Below are positions 35,857 through 44,988 of a DNA stretch of 64,000 bases, piece by piece. Each line of letters opens with the position of its first letter. Within the stretch, counting starts at the first letter, position 1. Location: positions 132,005 to 196,004 of the forward strand of contig JBBQZZ010000008.1 in NCBI GenBank assembly GCA_038207265.1, in the 5' to 3' direction. The stretch comes from JACMLD01 sp038207265. Lineage in GTDB: Bacteria; Bacteroidota; Bacteroidia; Chitinophagales; Chitinophagaceae. Under the pieces are notes generated by a model. The model was not told where the DNA came from. It saw only the letters and a program-made list of their open reading frames with translations, and did not search any database. The translations under genes and the position numbers were made by a program.

Positions 35857-36041
35857 CTGAAACAATTTCTTATTTCTGTTTTGATGATGCTGGATTTCTC
35901 TCTGACCGTTTTTATCATGCTTTATTCAATTTGCCCGCATCAATAGATAAGTTGAGTTATCTGCGATGAAACGTTATCCTGTGGTATTACACAGAAATGA
36001 ATAGGGACAATATCAAACATCGTTCCATCAAACATCATATT

Positions 36042-36284
36042 CTATTCATTTGAATCGGGAGGGAGCTTGTCATATTCTCCTTTCCATGCATACCATCCAA
36101 AAATTACCAGGCCTATGGCAATGGGAGTAAAAATAGTGATGATAATAATCCATGGAACGGGCTTATTGATATCGGCCTTGCCATTTACATCGATATTTTG
36201 AAAAGCACTTTTTATTAATATGAAAATAACAACTGGTCCAATGAGCATCCAGCAAATCCCTAATATTCTTTTTAGTTGGTTCAT
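36042..36284 (-). CDS. small two-helix membrane protein (DUF6814-like) beside an MFS transporter
   Basis: An 80-residue protein with two membrane helices (about 8-27 and 44-66) and a polar, negatively charged C-terminus. It resembles a short Bacteroidota family (I believe DUF6814) that is found next to MHS-type transporters. It follows the transporter gene by 9 bases on the same strand, so it is likely co-transcribed and may be an accessory subunit. Confidence 0.72.
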   Translation of the reverse strand: MNQLKRILGICWMLIGPVVIFILIKSAFQNIDVNGKADINKPVPWIIIITIFTPIAIGLVIFGWYAWKGEYDKLPPDSNE

Positions 36285-36293
36285 GATTATAAT

Positions 36294-37805
36294 TTAATCG
36301 TCTACTTTTAAATCAACCTTATTTGTGAGGTATAAACTTCCAATAATAAAGCACAATGCTGCTACAATAATTGGGTACCACAGGCCCGATAAATAAGTAG
36401 TCCCTGGCAATGTAGTAATCAACGTTGCAATAAATGGAACCAATCCTCCAAAAACACCATTGCCAATATGATAGGGCAGCGACATAGAGGTGTAACGAAT
36501 CCGTGTTGGAAACAATTCAACCAGGAATGCGGCAACGGGTCCATATACCATCGTAACAAAAATGACCATCACAGCTATATATGCAATCATGTTCAGGCGA
36601 CTGGTTTCGCCAAGTTTGGTTTCCTTATTTACCTGGGCTTTTGCTTTTTCTCCATTGGCACTTATCACTTGTTTGGTTATAATTTTCTGGCTTGTTCCGT
36701 CCTCGAAATAATTTGTGATGATGGTAGTGTGCAATGAATCGGTTGCCGAACCCTTTGCCAGCTCTGACTTGTAGGTAATTTGCGTTCTATCTGCCAAAAT
36801 AACTTTAGTGGTTACATCTGCTGTAATATATAATTGTTGAAAGATGGGCCGGTACAATAACACACCCAATAACATTCCGGCCAACATAATATTTTTTCTT
36901 CCCCATTTATCTGATAAGCTTCCAAAAACGATAAAAAAAGGTGTTGCAATAACCAATGCAATTAATACAATTGTATTTGCCTGCTCGTATTCTACCAGGC
37001 ATTTTGTAAGAATAAAATTTTGTGCATAGAACTGGCTGCTGTACCAGATAACACCTTGTCCCATGGTAACACCAAACAATGCCAGCAAAACCATTTTGAA
37101 ATTTGTTTTATGACCAAAACTTTCTTTTAACGGGTTGACGGAGGTTTTACCTGCAGTTTTAAGTTTTACAAACAAAGGTGATTCGTTCATGCGCAGGCGT
37201 ATAAAAACAGAAATCACCACCAGCACAATGGAAAGCAAAAATGGATAACGCCACCCGTTTCCATTGGTAAATTCATCCACTCCCACCAATCGCCTGATAG
37301 AAAGGATTACCCCCAGTGAAAGAAACAAACCCAATGTAGCAGTTGTCTGAATGAAACTGGTATAATAACCGCGGCGATTTGCCGGCGCATGTTCGGCCAC
37401 GTATGTAGCGGCTCCTCCATATTCGCCGCCCAGGGCAAGACCTTGCAATAAACGCAACAATAAAACCAGGAAAGGCGCCCAACCGCCAATGGTTGCATAG
37501 CCTGGTACACAACCAATGAGAAAAGTAGATCCACCCATTAATACAAGCGTTAACAGGAAGGTGTATTTTCTTCCTATCAAATCTCCGAGCCGTCCAAATA
37601 CCAATGCACCAAAAGGTCTCACTATAAAACCTGCGGCAAAAGTTGCCAATGTAGATAATAATGCTGCGGTTGGATTGGTGTCGGGAAAAAATTTATGGGA
37701 GATGATGGTTGAAAGACTTCCGAAAATATAAAAATCATACCATTCAATTAAAGTGCCTACTGAAGAAGCTGTTATAACCTTCCAGATTCCTTTTGTTGAT
37801 TGCAT
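36294..37805 (-). CDS. MFS transporter of the metabolite:H+ symporter type, with an inserted loop
   Basis: A 503-residue permease with 12 membrane helices. The MHS-type motifs are clear: GTLIEWYDFYIFG at the start, FGALVFGRLGDLIGRKYTFL in the first long loop (about 66-85), and LLRLLQGLALGGEYGGAATYVAEHAP. Between helices in the second half an extra polar stretch of about 80 residues (roughly 325-410, with many Thr and Lys) extends the protein beyond the family's usual 430. The substrate, probably an organic acid or osmolyte, cannot be read. Confidence 0.9.
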   Translation of the reverse strand: MQSTKGIWKVITASSVGTLIEWYDFYIFGSLSTIISHKFFPDTNPTAALLSTLATFAAGFIVRPFGALVFGRLGDLIGRKYTFLLTLVLMGGSTFLIGCVPGYATIGGWAPFLVLLLRLLQGLALGGEYGGAATYVAEHAPANRRGYYTSFIQTTATLGLFLSLGVILSIRRLVGVDEFTNGNGWRYPFLLSIVLVVISVFIRLRMNESPLFVKLKTAGKTSVNPLKESFGHKTNFKMVLLALFGVTMGQGVIWYSSQFYAQNFILTKCLVEYEQANTIVLIALVIATPFFIVFGSLSDKWGRKNIMLAGMLLGVLLYRPIFQQLYITADVTTKVILADRTQITYKSELAKGSATDSLHTTIITNYFEDGTSQKIITKQVISANGEKAKAQVNKETKLGETSRLNMIAYIAVMVIFVTMVYGPVAAFLVELFPTRIRYTSMSLPYHIGNGVFGGLVPFIATLITTLPGTTYLSGLWYPIIVAALCFIIGSLYLTNKVDLKVDD

Positions 37806-37861
37806 ATAACTTAAGCATAATTAAAATTGAATGTAATTATTTCTGCTTAAAACAAATAAAA

Positions 37862-37890
37862 TAAAAACCCCGCAGTTATACGGGGCTTTT
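37862..37890 (-). terminator. intrinsic terminator after the carbonic anhydrase gene, bidirectional in form
   Basis: ccccg and cgggg pair around cagttata. On the minus strand a T run (tttttat) follows; on the plus strand cttttatt follows. It lies just past the carbonic anhydrase stop. Confidence 0.75.
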
Positions 37891-37894
37891 ATTA

Positions 37895-38530
37895 CTAGAG
37901 GTCTTCATATTCATATAATTCGTCGATATGGGTACCATTTCTCATTTCAAAAACAGGTTTGATTATTCCATTGTCCAACCCATAAACCCATCCATGCAGA
38001 TCGGGTCTGCTTTCATTTTTCCAGGCTTTTTGAATAATGGATGTTTTAGCAAGGTTGAAAACCTGCTCTTGTACATTCAGTTCCGTAAGCCGGTTTATTC
38101 TTTCCTCTTCCGTTTTCAACCTGTCCAGCTCTTCACGATGAAGCCGGTAAACATCTTTGATATTGCGCAGCCACATGTTCAAAACCGGTTTAAAATCCAG
38201 GTTGGTAGTAGCCGCTTTAATACCACCACATCCATAGTGTCCGCAAACAATTACGTGTTTTACTTTGAGATGATTGACTGCATAATCCAATACACTCAAC
38301 AAGTTTACATCTGTGTTCACTACCATATTGGCAACATTGCGGTGAACAAATATCTCACCCGGTTGGGTACCCGTAATTTCATTGGCCGGAACACGGCTGT
38401 CACTGCAACCAATCCATAAAAAATCCGGTGTTTGCAAAAGTGACAGCCTGTTAAAGTAGTCTGGATCATCCTGTACTTTTTCTGCTGCCCAGGCCTTGTT
38501 TTCCAACAGTAATTTTTCGTATAGTTGCAT
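37895..38530 (-). CDS. can: beta-class carbonic anhydrase
   Basis: A 211-residue zinc enzyme interconverting carbon dioxide and bicarbonate. The ligands are Cys42 (CSDSR, with Asp44 and Arg46), His98 and Cys101 (CGHYGCGGIKAA), and the EIFVHRNVANMV segment is typical. It begins 29 bases after the SulP transporter gene, and a terminator follows, so the two form an operon that may supply or take up bicarbonate. Confidence 0.96.
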   Translation of the reverse strand: MQLYEKLLLENKAWAAEKVQDDPDYFNRLSLLQTPDFLWIGCSDSRVPANEITGTQPGEIFVHRNVANMVVNTDVNLLSVLDYAVNHLKVKHVIVCGHYGCGGIKAATTNLDFKPVLNMWLRNIKDVYRLHREELDRLKTEEERINRLTELNVQEQVFNLAKTSIIQKAWKNESRPDLHGWVYGLDNGIIKPVFEMRNGTHIDELYEYEDL

Positions 38531-38559
38531 AAGATAAATTAAAAATTATAGTAAATGTA

Positions 38560-40158
38560 TTAATGAATTTGTTCTGCTGTATTAATTTTTGCGAACTCAG
38601 GTACCGTTACTGAAAACCCCTGTTCTTTGTACTTACTCCTTTTAAGCTCAACGTTTATGTTTTTCAAAGATGCATGTTTCATAAAATCTTCAATAACTTC
38701 AATTACATCTTTATCAATAAAGTCTGCACGGGCAGCATCTATCAACACAGATGAATCTTCAGGCACTTTTTCCAGCTTGTTTTTAATGATTGGTTTGTTT
38801 AAAAAAGACACATCTTTCCGCAAGCGAAACAGGTAATTGTTCTTATCATGCACAACAAAGACAGCTGATCTGAAATTACTGCGCAATACAAAAAATAAAC
38901 CCGTAACACAGCCGATTATAATTCCCACCAGTAAATCTGTCAGTAATATACCAGCAATGGTCACTACAAAAGGAACGAACTGATCCCAGCCTTTTTTGTA
39001 AAACAATTTAAACAATGAAGGTTTGGCCAGCTTATAACCGGTGTATATTAATACGGCTGCCAATGCAGATAATGGAATAAGATTAAGCAGTTTTGGAATG
39101 AAGGCCACCGACAATAACAAAAACGCACCATGAAGAATAGCCGAAAGTTTTGTTTTTGCACCGGCATTTACATTCACTGAAGTTCTTACAACAACAGAGG
39201 TTACTGGTAGCCCTCCCAACAGACCAGAAACTATGTTTCCAAGTCCCTGTGCTTTCAGTTCCCTGTTTGTAGGCGTTACTCTTTGAAACGGATCCAAATC
39301 ATCTGCTGCTTCGATGTTCAGCAATGTTTCAAGGCTGGCTACGATGGCGATGGTGCCTGCAGTTATCCATACCTGTGAGTTGCTAATATGCGAAAAGTTG
39401 GGAAACACAAAGAATGAGCCAAACTCGTTGATGGAATTTGCCACCGGTATATTGACGAGATGCGACTGTGCAATTGCAAACGAGGGGTATGAATTGATTG
39501 CCCATTGATTTATCAAAATGCCACTGGCAACTGCCACCAGGGGTGCCGGAATCAACTGGAATAGTTTTGATTTTTTTACCAGGATTTTATCCCATAGAAT
39601 GTGAATTAAAATTCCCGTAATACCGATGAAAAGTGCCAGTGGAATTACCTTTTTTAAAGAACTGAAGATTTCCGAAAATGTATTTTCATTATCCTTTTGT
39701 AAGAAAGTCTCATCACCTTCATAATCGGCATTGTAACCAATTAAATGAGGCAATTGTTTCAAAATAAGAATAAGCCCGATAGCGGCAAGCATTCCTTTGA
39801 TTACCGATGAAGGAACATAATCGCCCAGCACACCTGCTTTAACAAATCCGAGTATTACCTGGAAGACACCAGCCAGGACAACCGATAATATGAAGGCTTC
39901 ATAAACAGGCATTTTTCCAATGGCTGCGGCTACAATGGCAGTAAGTCCGGCAGCTGGTCCGCTTACGCTTAAATGTGATCCACTTGCCATGCCTACAATG
40001 ATGCCACCCGTAATACCTCCAATGATACCAGCAAACAAAGGTGCATTGGAGCCGAGTGCGATTCCCAGGCAAAGTGGCAAAGCAACCAGGAATACAACTA
40101 TGGATGAAGGTAAGTCCGACGTCAGGTGGCTGATATAATATTTTGTTTTGCGAATCAT
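38560..40158 (-). CDS. SulP-family anion (probably bicarbonate) transporter
   Basis: About 532 residues from MIRKTKYY; an upstream ATG at 40221 would add 21 residues of poor character. There are 10 to 12 membrane helices with the SulP marks: DLPSSIVVFLVALPLCLGIALG early (about 13-34), GMASGSHLSVSGPAAGL, and NIVSGLLGGLPVTSVVVRTSVN. The C-terminus has a short STAS-like domain (VLIDAARADFIDKDV). Being in an operon with carbonic anhydrase points to bicarbonate rather than sulfate, as inference. An 8-base-arm hairpin lies upstream. Confidence 0.88.
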   Translation of the reverse strand: MIRKTKYYISHLTSDLPSSIVVFLVALPLCLGIALGSNAPLFAGIIGGITGGIIVGMASGSHLSVSGPAAGLTAIVAAAIGKMPVYEAFILSVVLAGVFQVILGFVKAGVLGDYVPSSVIKGMLAAIGLILILKQLPHLIGYNADYEGDETFLQKDNENTFSEIFSSLKKVIPLALFIGITGILIHILWDKILVKKSKLFQLIPAPLVAVASGILINQWAINSYPSFAIAQSHLVNIPVANSINEFGSFFVFPNFSHISNSQVWITAGTIAIVASLETLLNIEAADDLDPFQRVTPTNRELKAQGLGNIVSGLLGGLPVTSVVVRTSVNVNAGAKTKLSAILHGAFLLLSVAFIPKLLNLIPLSALAAVLIYTGYKLAKPSLFKLFYKKGWDQFVPFVVTIAGILLTDLLVGIIIGCVTGLFFVLRSNFRSAVFVVHDKNNYLFRLRKDVSFLNKPIIKNKLEKVPEDSSVLIDAARADFIDKDVIEVIEDFMKHASLKNINVELKRSKYKEQGFSVTVPEFAKINTAEQIH

Positions 40159-40215
40159 ATATTTTTTTAAAATGGTATTAAATGAAAGTTTGAACACATA
40201 ACAATACTTGAATAT

Positions 40216-40236
40216 TGGCACTGCATTTCAGTGCCA
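40216..40236. promoter_or_regulatory. perfect inverted repeat in front of the SulP/carbonic anhydrase operon
   Basis: tggcactg and cagtgcca (8 bases each) flank catt. It lies 58 bases before the SulP start and has no T run, so an operator or leader hairpin is more likely than a terminator. Further upstream gtacaa-a-ttgtac (40317-40329) is a second small inverted repeat. Confidence 0.4.
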
Positions 40237-40351
40237 GTAACAGGGAATGGTCAATTAATGAACATTCACAGTAGTTGCATATGGCTACCACCGGTAATTG
40301 ATACAATAATTTTATGGTACAAATTGTACTTGCAATAAAGTGCGGTAAAAA

Positions 40352-40708
40352 TTAAGCCGAGGCTTTTGGAGGAGGTGTTATGAGTTCAAGGTGTTGTATG
40401 GGATAATGAATAATATCATGGCGGTTACCAAAACTATGCAGGCGTACCGGGTGAACCAGGGAATGCTGGTGTTCGTGCAGGAATTCTGAAAGATTCTGCA
40501 AACCGTTGCTGCTTTTTTCTTCAACCGGATTGGGAACGGCACGACCTGCCTCTTGTTCTTCTTCCAGGGGATTGTTGTTTGAAGCAACAGAAGATTTTGT
40601 TTTCTCAAATCCATAAGCCCAGTAATTGGCGGTGGTGAGAAACAATAAAGCAGCAATCATTATGATTGCGGCAACTGATTTAACTAATATAGGCAGCGTA
40701 GGTAACAA
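40352..40708 (-). CDS. small membrane-anchored protein with a His-rich tail
   Basis: A 118-residue protein with one N-terminal helix (about 8-28), a short acidic and Pro-containing stretch, and a C-terminal part with eight His in about 33 residues (FLHEHQHSLVHPVRLH, then RHDIIHYPIQHLEL). I do not know the family. A second frame on the same strand overlaps but lacks this character. It lies upstream of the SulP/carbonic anhydrase pair on the same strand, about 190 bases away, and is divergent from acs. Metal or pH sensing is possible but unproven. Confidence 0.6.
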   Translation of the reverse strand: MLPTLPILVKSVAAIIMIAALLFLTTANYWAYGFEKTKSSVASNNNPLEEEQEAGRAVPNPVEEKSSNGLQNLSEFLHEHQHSLVHPVRLHSFGNRHDIIHYPIQHLELITPPPKASA

Positions 40709-40810
40709 TTATAGTCCGCGAAAATAGCTGAATGAATCAATCATTCAAAGCGGTTTATTTTTTTTAACAATTGCATACAGTTATATAATGCAGGATGTAA
40801 CTTCACATCC

Positions 40811-40842
40811 TTGAAATAACCGGAGTGAAACAGTGTACTTTA
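40811..40842 (+). promoter_or_regulatory. putative promoter of acs
   Basis: TTG at 40811-40813, a 22-base spacer and TACTTTAC near 40836-40842 fit the Bacteroidota promoter with one mismatch in the -7 box. The acs ATG follows about 20 bases later. Confidence 0.4.
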
Positions 40843-40861
40843 CATAATCAAACGTTTGTCT

Positions 40862-42799
40862 ATGTCATATCCATACCAGATTACCTCGCTCGAACAATAT
40901 TATGAAGATTATAAAAAAAGTGTGGAAGATCCTGATACGTTCTGGGGCGCTGTTGCGGAAAATTTTTATTGGCGAAAGAAATGGGACCGTGTATTAAACT
41001 GGAACTTCAAAGAACCAAAAATTGAATGGTTTGCCGGAGGAAAATTAAATATAACTGAAAATTGTATTGACAGACACCTGGAAAAATCAGGTGACAAACC
41101 AGCTATCATCTGGGAGCCCAATCATCCTGACGACAGAACCCGGATAGTTACTTATAAACGTTTGCATAAAAGAGTCTGCCAGTTTGCGCAAGTTTTAAAA
41201 AACAATGGTGTAAAGAAAGGTGATCGGGTTTGTATCTATATGGGCATGGTACCCGAGCTTGCTTATGCGGTATTGGGATGCGCAAGAATTGGCGCTATAC
41301 ACAGTGTGATATTTGGTGGCTTCAGTGCGCAAAGTATTGCGGACCGGCTGGACGATGCAAAGGCTGAATACATCGTTACCTGTGATGGTGCTTTTAGGGG
41401 TGGTAAAGACATTCCATTGAAAAGCGTTATTGACGACGCGCTGATAGGAAATAAAACAGTCAAGCGGGTTATTGTATATACCAGGACAAGAACACCGGTA
41501 AGTATGATTAAAGGCAGGGATGTTTGGTGGGAGGATGAAATGGAACATGCAGAAACGCAGATTGAAAAAGATGGAGAGATTTCTTTTCCCGCAGAAGTTA
41601 TGGACGCAGAAGATCCATTGTTTATATTATATACTTCCGGCAGTACCGGAAAACCTAAAGGCGTTGTGCATACATCGGGTGGTTATATGGTCTGGACCAA
41701 TTATACTTTTGTAAATGTTTTTCAATACAAACCCGGAGACGTTCATTTTTGCACCGCTGATATTGGTTGGATCACTGGTCATAGCTATATCGTTTATGGT
41801 CCCCTCAGTGCAGGTGCAACTTCCATGATGTTTGAAGGTATTCCTACTTACCCGGATGCAGGAAGGTTCTGGGATATTGTTGAAAAACATAAAGTCAATA
41901 TTATTTATACAGCACCTACTGCCATTCGAAGTCTGATGGGTTTTGGATTGGATCCGCTTAAAGGAAAAGATCTTTCTTCATTGAAAACATTGGGTACTGT
42001 TGGGGAGCCCATTAATGAAGAAGCCTGGCATTGGTATGATGAAAATATTGGCAAGAAAAAATGCCCGGTTGTAGATACCTGGTGGCAAACAGAAACAGGT
42101 GGATGCCTGATATCCAATCTTGCAGGCGTTACACCTGCCAAGCCTTCCTGGGCCACATTGCCGATGCCGGGCGTTCAACCATTACTGGTAGATGAAAATG
42201 GAAAAGAAGTTACAGAAAAAGATGAACAAGGTTTACTGAAGGGAAACCTTTGTATAAAAGCGCCCTGGCCCGGAATATTGAGAACAACATACGGAGATCA
42301 TGAACGTTGTCGCACCAATTATTTTGCTGCGTATGAAAATTTATATTTTACCGGCGATGGTGCCTTAAAAGATGAAAATGGTAATTACCGCATCACTGGC
42401 CGGGTAGACGATGTGTTAAATGTAAGTGGTCACAGGATTGGCACAGCTGAAGTAGAAAATGCCATTAATATGCATGCAGGCGTAGTAGAAAGCGCGGTGG
42501 TTGGTTATCCACATGATGTGAAAGGACAGGGTATATATGCTTTTGTAATTTACCAGGGAACGCACGGAGATCATGCATCTAACAGCAGGGATATAACGGC
42601 AACGGTCAGTCGCATTATCGGACCCATTGCGAAACCAGATAAAATTCAGTTTGTAACCGGATTGCCCAAAACAAGAAGTGGTAAGATTATGCGGCGCATA
42701 TTGCGTAAAGTAGCTGAAGGCGAAATTGAAAACCTGGGAGATACCAGCACTTTACTTGATCCTGGAGTAGTAGATGAAATTAAAAAGGGAAGGATTTAA
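40862..42799 (+). CDS. acs: acetyl-CoA synthetase
   Basis: A 645-residue AMP-forming ligase from the ATG at 40862; a TTG two codons earlier is less likely. It carries the AMP-binding motif YTSGSTGKPKGVVHT, the CoA- and acetate-site segments GDVHFCTADIGWITGHSY and VDTWWQTETGG, the hinge GRVDDVLNVSGHR and the acetylation-site Lys in PKTRSGKIMRR. It turns acetate, CoA and ATP into acetyl-CoA. Its stop overlaps the convergent acyltransferase gene by 4 bases. Confidence 0.97.
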   Translation: MSYPYQITSLEQYYEDYKKSVEDPDTFWGAVAENFYWRKKWDRVLNWNFKEPKIEWFAGGKLNITENCIDRHLEKSGDKPAIIWEPNHPDDRTRIVTYKRLHKRVCQFAQVLKNNGVKKGDRVCIYMGMVPELAYAVLGCARIGAIHSVIFGGFSAQSIADRLDDAKAEYIVTCDGAFRGGKDIPLKSVIDDALIGNKTVKRVIVYTRTRTPVSMIKGRDVWWEDEMEHAETQIEKDGEISFPAEVMDAEDPLFILYTSGSTGKPKGVVHTSGGYMVWTNYTFVNVFQYKPGDVHFCTADIGWITGHSYIVYGPLSAGATSMMFEGIPTYPDAGRFWDIVEKHKVNIIYTAPTAIRSLMGFGLDPLKGKDLSSLKTLGTVGEPINEEAWHWYDENIGKKKCPVVDTWWQTETGGCLISNLAGVTPAKPSWATLPMPGVQPLLVDENGKEVTEKDEQGLLKGNLCIKAPWPGILRTTYGDHERCRTNYFAAYENLYFTGDGALKDENGNYRITGRVDDVLNVSGHRIGTAEVENAINMHAGVVESAVVGYPHDVKGQGIYAFVIYQGTHGDHASNSRDITATVSRIIGPIAKPDKIQFVTGLPKTRSGKIMRRILRKVAEGEIENLGDTSTLLDPGVVDEIKKGRI

Positions 42800-44088
42800 A
42801 CAGCTGTATGCTCTAATATTTTGGAGATACTACTGCGCATGTTTTTAAGATCGGCAATTGTATCGCTTGTCAATGCCCGCAATTTTTGTTGTTGGTTGAT
42901 GTTAGATGACAAACCCCTGTAATAATATGCAAATAATCCAGCCGGAATGACTACAAACAACAGTCCAGCGATATACCAAACCCCAGCGTAAATACATATT
43001 GCTAACAGTATACAGATCCAGGTAAAATATAACACCGAATAGCAGGAAACAAAAACCCAGCTATAAAAATCTTTCCGATAGACTTTTTTGTCGGATACCT
43101 GTCTTGCAATGAACACTGGGAACGAATTAGTCAACAAACCAAAAAGGTAAATAATATAACAGCTTTTCGACATAAATTTCTTCCATCCAATATTTGAAGA
43201 TGAATAGGCGATTGTGCTGTCTTGTAGTTGATGCTTTTTTAATTCACCGAAATACGACCTGCAACTGTCTTCAAGTTGAACGAATGAGCGGTCTGTTATT
43301 GAATTTAATTTGTTGCAAACGCATTGTTCATGCTGAAACCTTTTATCGCAATTAATAAGCCAGGCCGATTTGACTACCTCAAGATTATTGCGACTTAGCG
43401 TCAAGCAATATTCTGCAGTTTCCAATCGCTTTGCATTTTCAACATGCAGGGTTACGGTACGCATTATTTCATAAGCATCTTTGGATATACGCAGCAAAGC
43501 AGCAGCTTTGTTTTCCAGGTATCGTTCTCTGTAAGATGAAAGCGTCAAAGTCTTGCCGGCATGCACCAATACTTCTGTTCTGCCAGCCATTGGATGTTCA
43601 TATGTTATTCCGATCGGAACGATTGGTATCTCCTGTGAAAAATTCACTTCTTCGGCAAACTTAAAAGCAAGCCTGAAAACCCCTTTTCTGAAAGTCATGA
43701 GCTGACGTTCAACATGACTGGTACTTTCGGGAAAAAAAACAACTACACCACCCCGTGATAGAACGCGACGGCCATCTGCAAAACTTTCTTCGTTAGCATC
43801 AATGGTAGTTTTACCTCCTTTAAGATGATTGTGTACCGGCAGCATGTGGAACCAGGAAAGAATAATGCGAACCGGTTTATTTACAAATACATCGCCCCTG
43901 GTAAAAAAATGAACCGGCCTTTTGAGTAAAATACCTATCAAAGCAGCATCCATTAAAGAGGAAGCGTGGTTGGCTATAATTACAACCGGGCCAGATTCCG
44001 GAATGTTTTGCAATCCGGATACATGAATATGCCGGTAAAAAAAGCGAAGGCCAACCGTCATCAGTATTTTGGCGAACCTATATAGCAT
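42796..44088 (-). CDS. PlsC-like glycerolipid acyltransferase
   Basis: About 430 residues from MLYRFAKIL; the longer start at 44133 would begin inside a terminator hairpin, so it is rejected. The acyltransferase domain (about 1-215) has NHASSLMDAAL, in which the His and Asp are five apart as in Gat1/Gpt2-like glycerol-phosphate acyltransferases rather than the usual four, and FPESTSHVERQLMTFRKGVF with the EGT-like PEST variant. The C-terminal half has two to four membrane helices (from about 310). It probably acts in phospholipid synthesis; the exact acceptor is uncertain. Confidence 0.82.
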   Translation of the reverse strand: MLYRFAKILMTVGLRFFYRHIHVSGLQNIPESGPVVIIANHASSLMDAALIGILLKRPVHFFTRGDVFVNKPVRIILSWFHMLPVHNHLKGGKTTIDANEESFADGRRVLSRGGVVVFFPESTSHVERQLMTFRKGVFRLAFKFAEEVNFSQEIPIVPIGITYEHPMAGRTEVLVHAGKTLTLSSYRERYLENKAAALLRISKDAYEIMRTVTLHVENAKRLETAEYCLTLSRNNLEVVKSAWLINCDKRFQHEQCVCNKLNSITDRSFVQLEDSCRSYFGELKKHQLQDSTIAYSSSNIGWKKFMSKSCYIIYLFGLLTNSFPVFIARQVSDKKVYRKDFYSWVFVSCYSVLYFTWICILLAICIYAGVWYIAGLLFVVIPAGLFAYYYRGLSSNINQQQKLRALTSDTIADLKNMRSSISKILEHTAV

Positions 44089-44092
44089 AAAA

Positions 44093-44122
44093 AAATGTTC
44101 CGCCACATTGGACGGAACATTT
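44093..44122 (-). terminator. intrinsic terminator of the L,D-transpeptidase gene
   Basis: aaatgttccg and cggaacattt pair perfectly around 10 bases; on the minus strand a run of seven T follows. It lies between the L,D-transpeptidase stop (44194) and the acyltransferase start (44088) and separates the two units. Confidence 0.78.
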
Positions 44123-44193
44123 AAGATAACCAACGTTTCAGTTATGTCTTAATAATGTATAAAATATTTATATTATATTGATTGGAAACAATT

Positions 44194-44748
44194 CTAACGC
44201 TGAATCGTAACTTTCGTTCCAACTGGTATTATGGTATACAGTTCTTCAATCTCATCGTTCTTTAGAGAAATACATCCATTGGTCCAGTTTTGAAAATAAT
44301 CTACGGCCATTTCATCCCTGTTCCAGGTGCCATGAATACCAATTCCACCCCCAATCTTCGCACTTTTTGGTATTAAACCCTGCGCCTTGCGTTGGTTAAA
44401 TTTGTCATAATCGGATTTGTTTGGATAGTCAATCAGCATCATCCTGTCCCATTTATCATGTGGACGTTTGGAAGCAATTTTATAACTACCCTCCGGTGTT
44501 TTACGATCGCCTTCAATCATTTTATCATCCAGGTTCTTACTCCCGAATACAACTGGATAAGTTGCATACCAGCCTTCATCATCGTATACGCGCAATTCGT
44601 AATCTGATTTATCGATAATAATGTAAGGAATGCCTTCAAGGCCATTGTTGAAGAACCGATGTTTGATGGATTTCTTGCTTTCAAATTTTGTAAAAGCAAA
44701 CAGGCCAAATGCAAGTAAAAGTGAAGAACCAGCAACAACTCGTTTCAT
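44194..44748 (-). CDS. L,D-transpeptidase (YkuD family)
   Basis: A 184-residue exported protein from MKRVVAGSSLLLAFG, with a signal peptide or anchor (about 1-18). A longer frame to 45045 exists but is not needed and would overlap the divergent gene. The YkuD domain has the substrate strand YVIDKSDYELRVYDD-like segment, GGIGIHGTWNRDE with the conserved His, and the catalytic Cys in NGCISLKNDEI. Such enzymes make 3-3 crosslinks or attach proteins to peptidoglycan; some only bind. Which applies here is open. Confidence 0.88.
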   Translation of the reverse strand: MKRVVAGSSLLLAFGLFAFTKFESKKSIKHRFFNNGLEGIPYIIIDKSDYELRVYDDEGWYATYPVVFGSKNLDDKMIEGDRKTPEGSYKIASKRPHDKWDRMMLIDYPNKSDYDKFNQRKAQGLIPKSAKIGGGIGIHGTWNRDEMAVDYFQNWTNGCISLKNDEIEELYTIIPVGTKVTIQR

Positions 44749-44988
44749 AGTAAAAATATATTTGCAAAAAGACTGCCAATTAAAACCATGGCTTAAAAAA
44801 TCACCTGGTTTAACACAGTTGTTGGATAAAAGGGTTGTCTGATAAAACGAAATACTAATAAGGATATTTTCAGGACTTCCGCATTTAAGAAAACGTTTGC
44901 ACAACAACCCTGAAAACAAGGATGTTACCAATAATAAAACTCTTTTTATCTTTAAAAACAGCATTTTTGCCAATAATTCTACGAGTTT

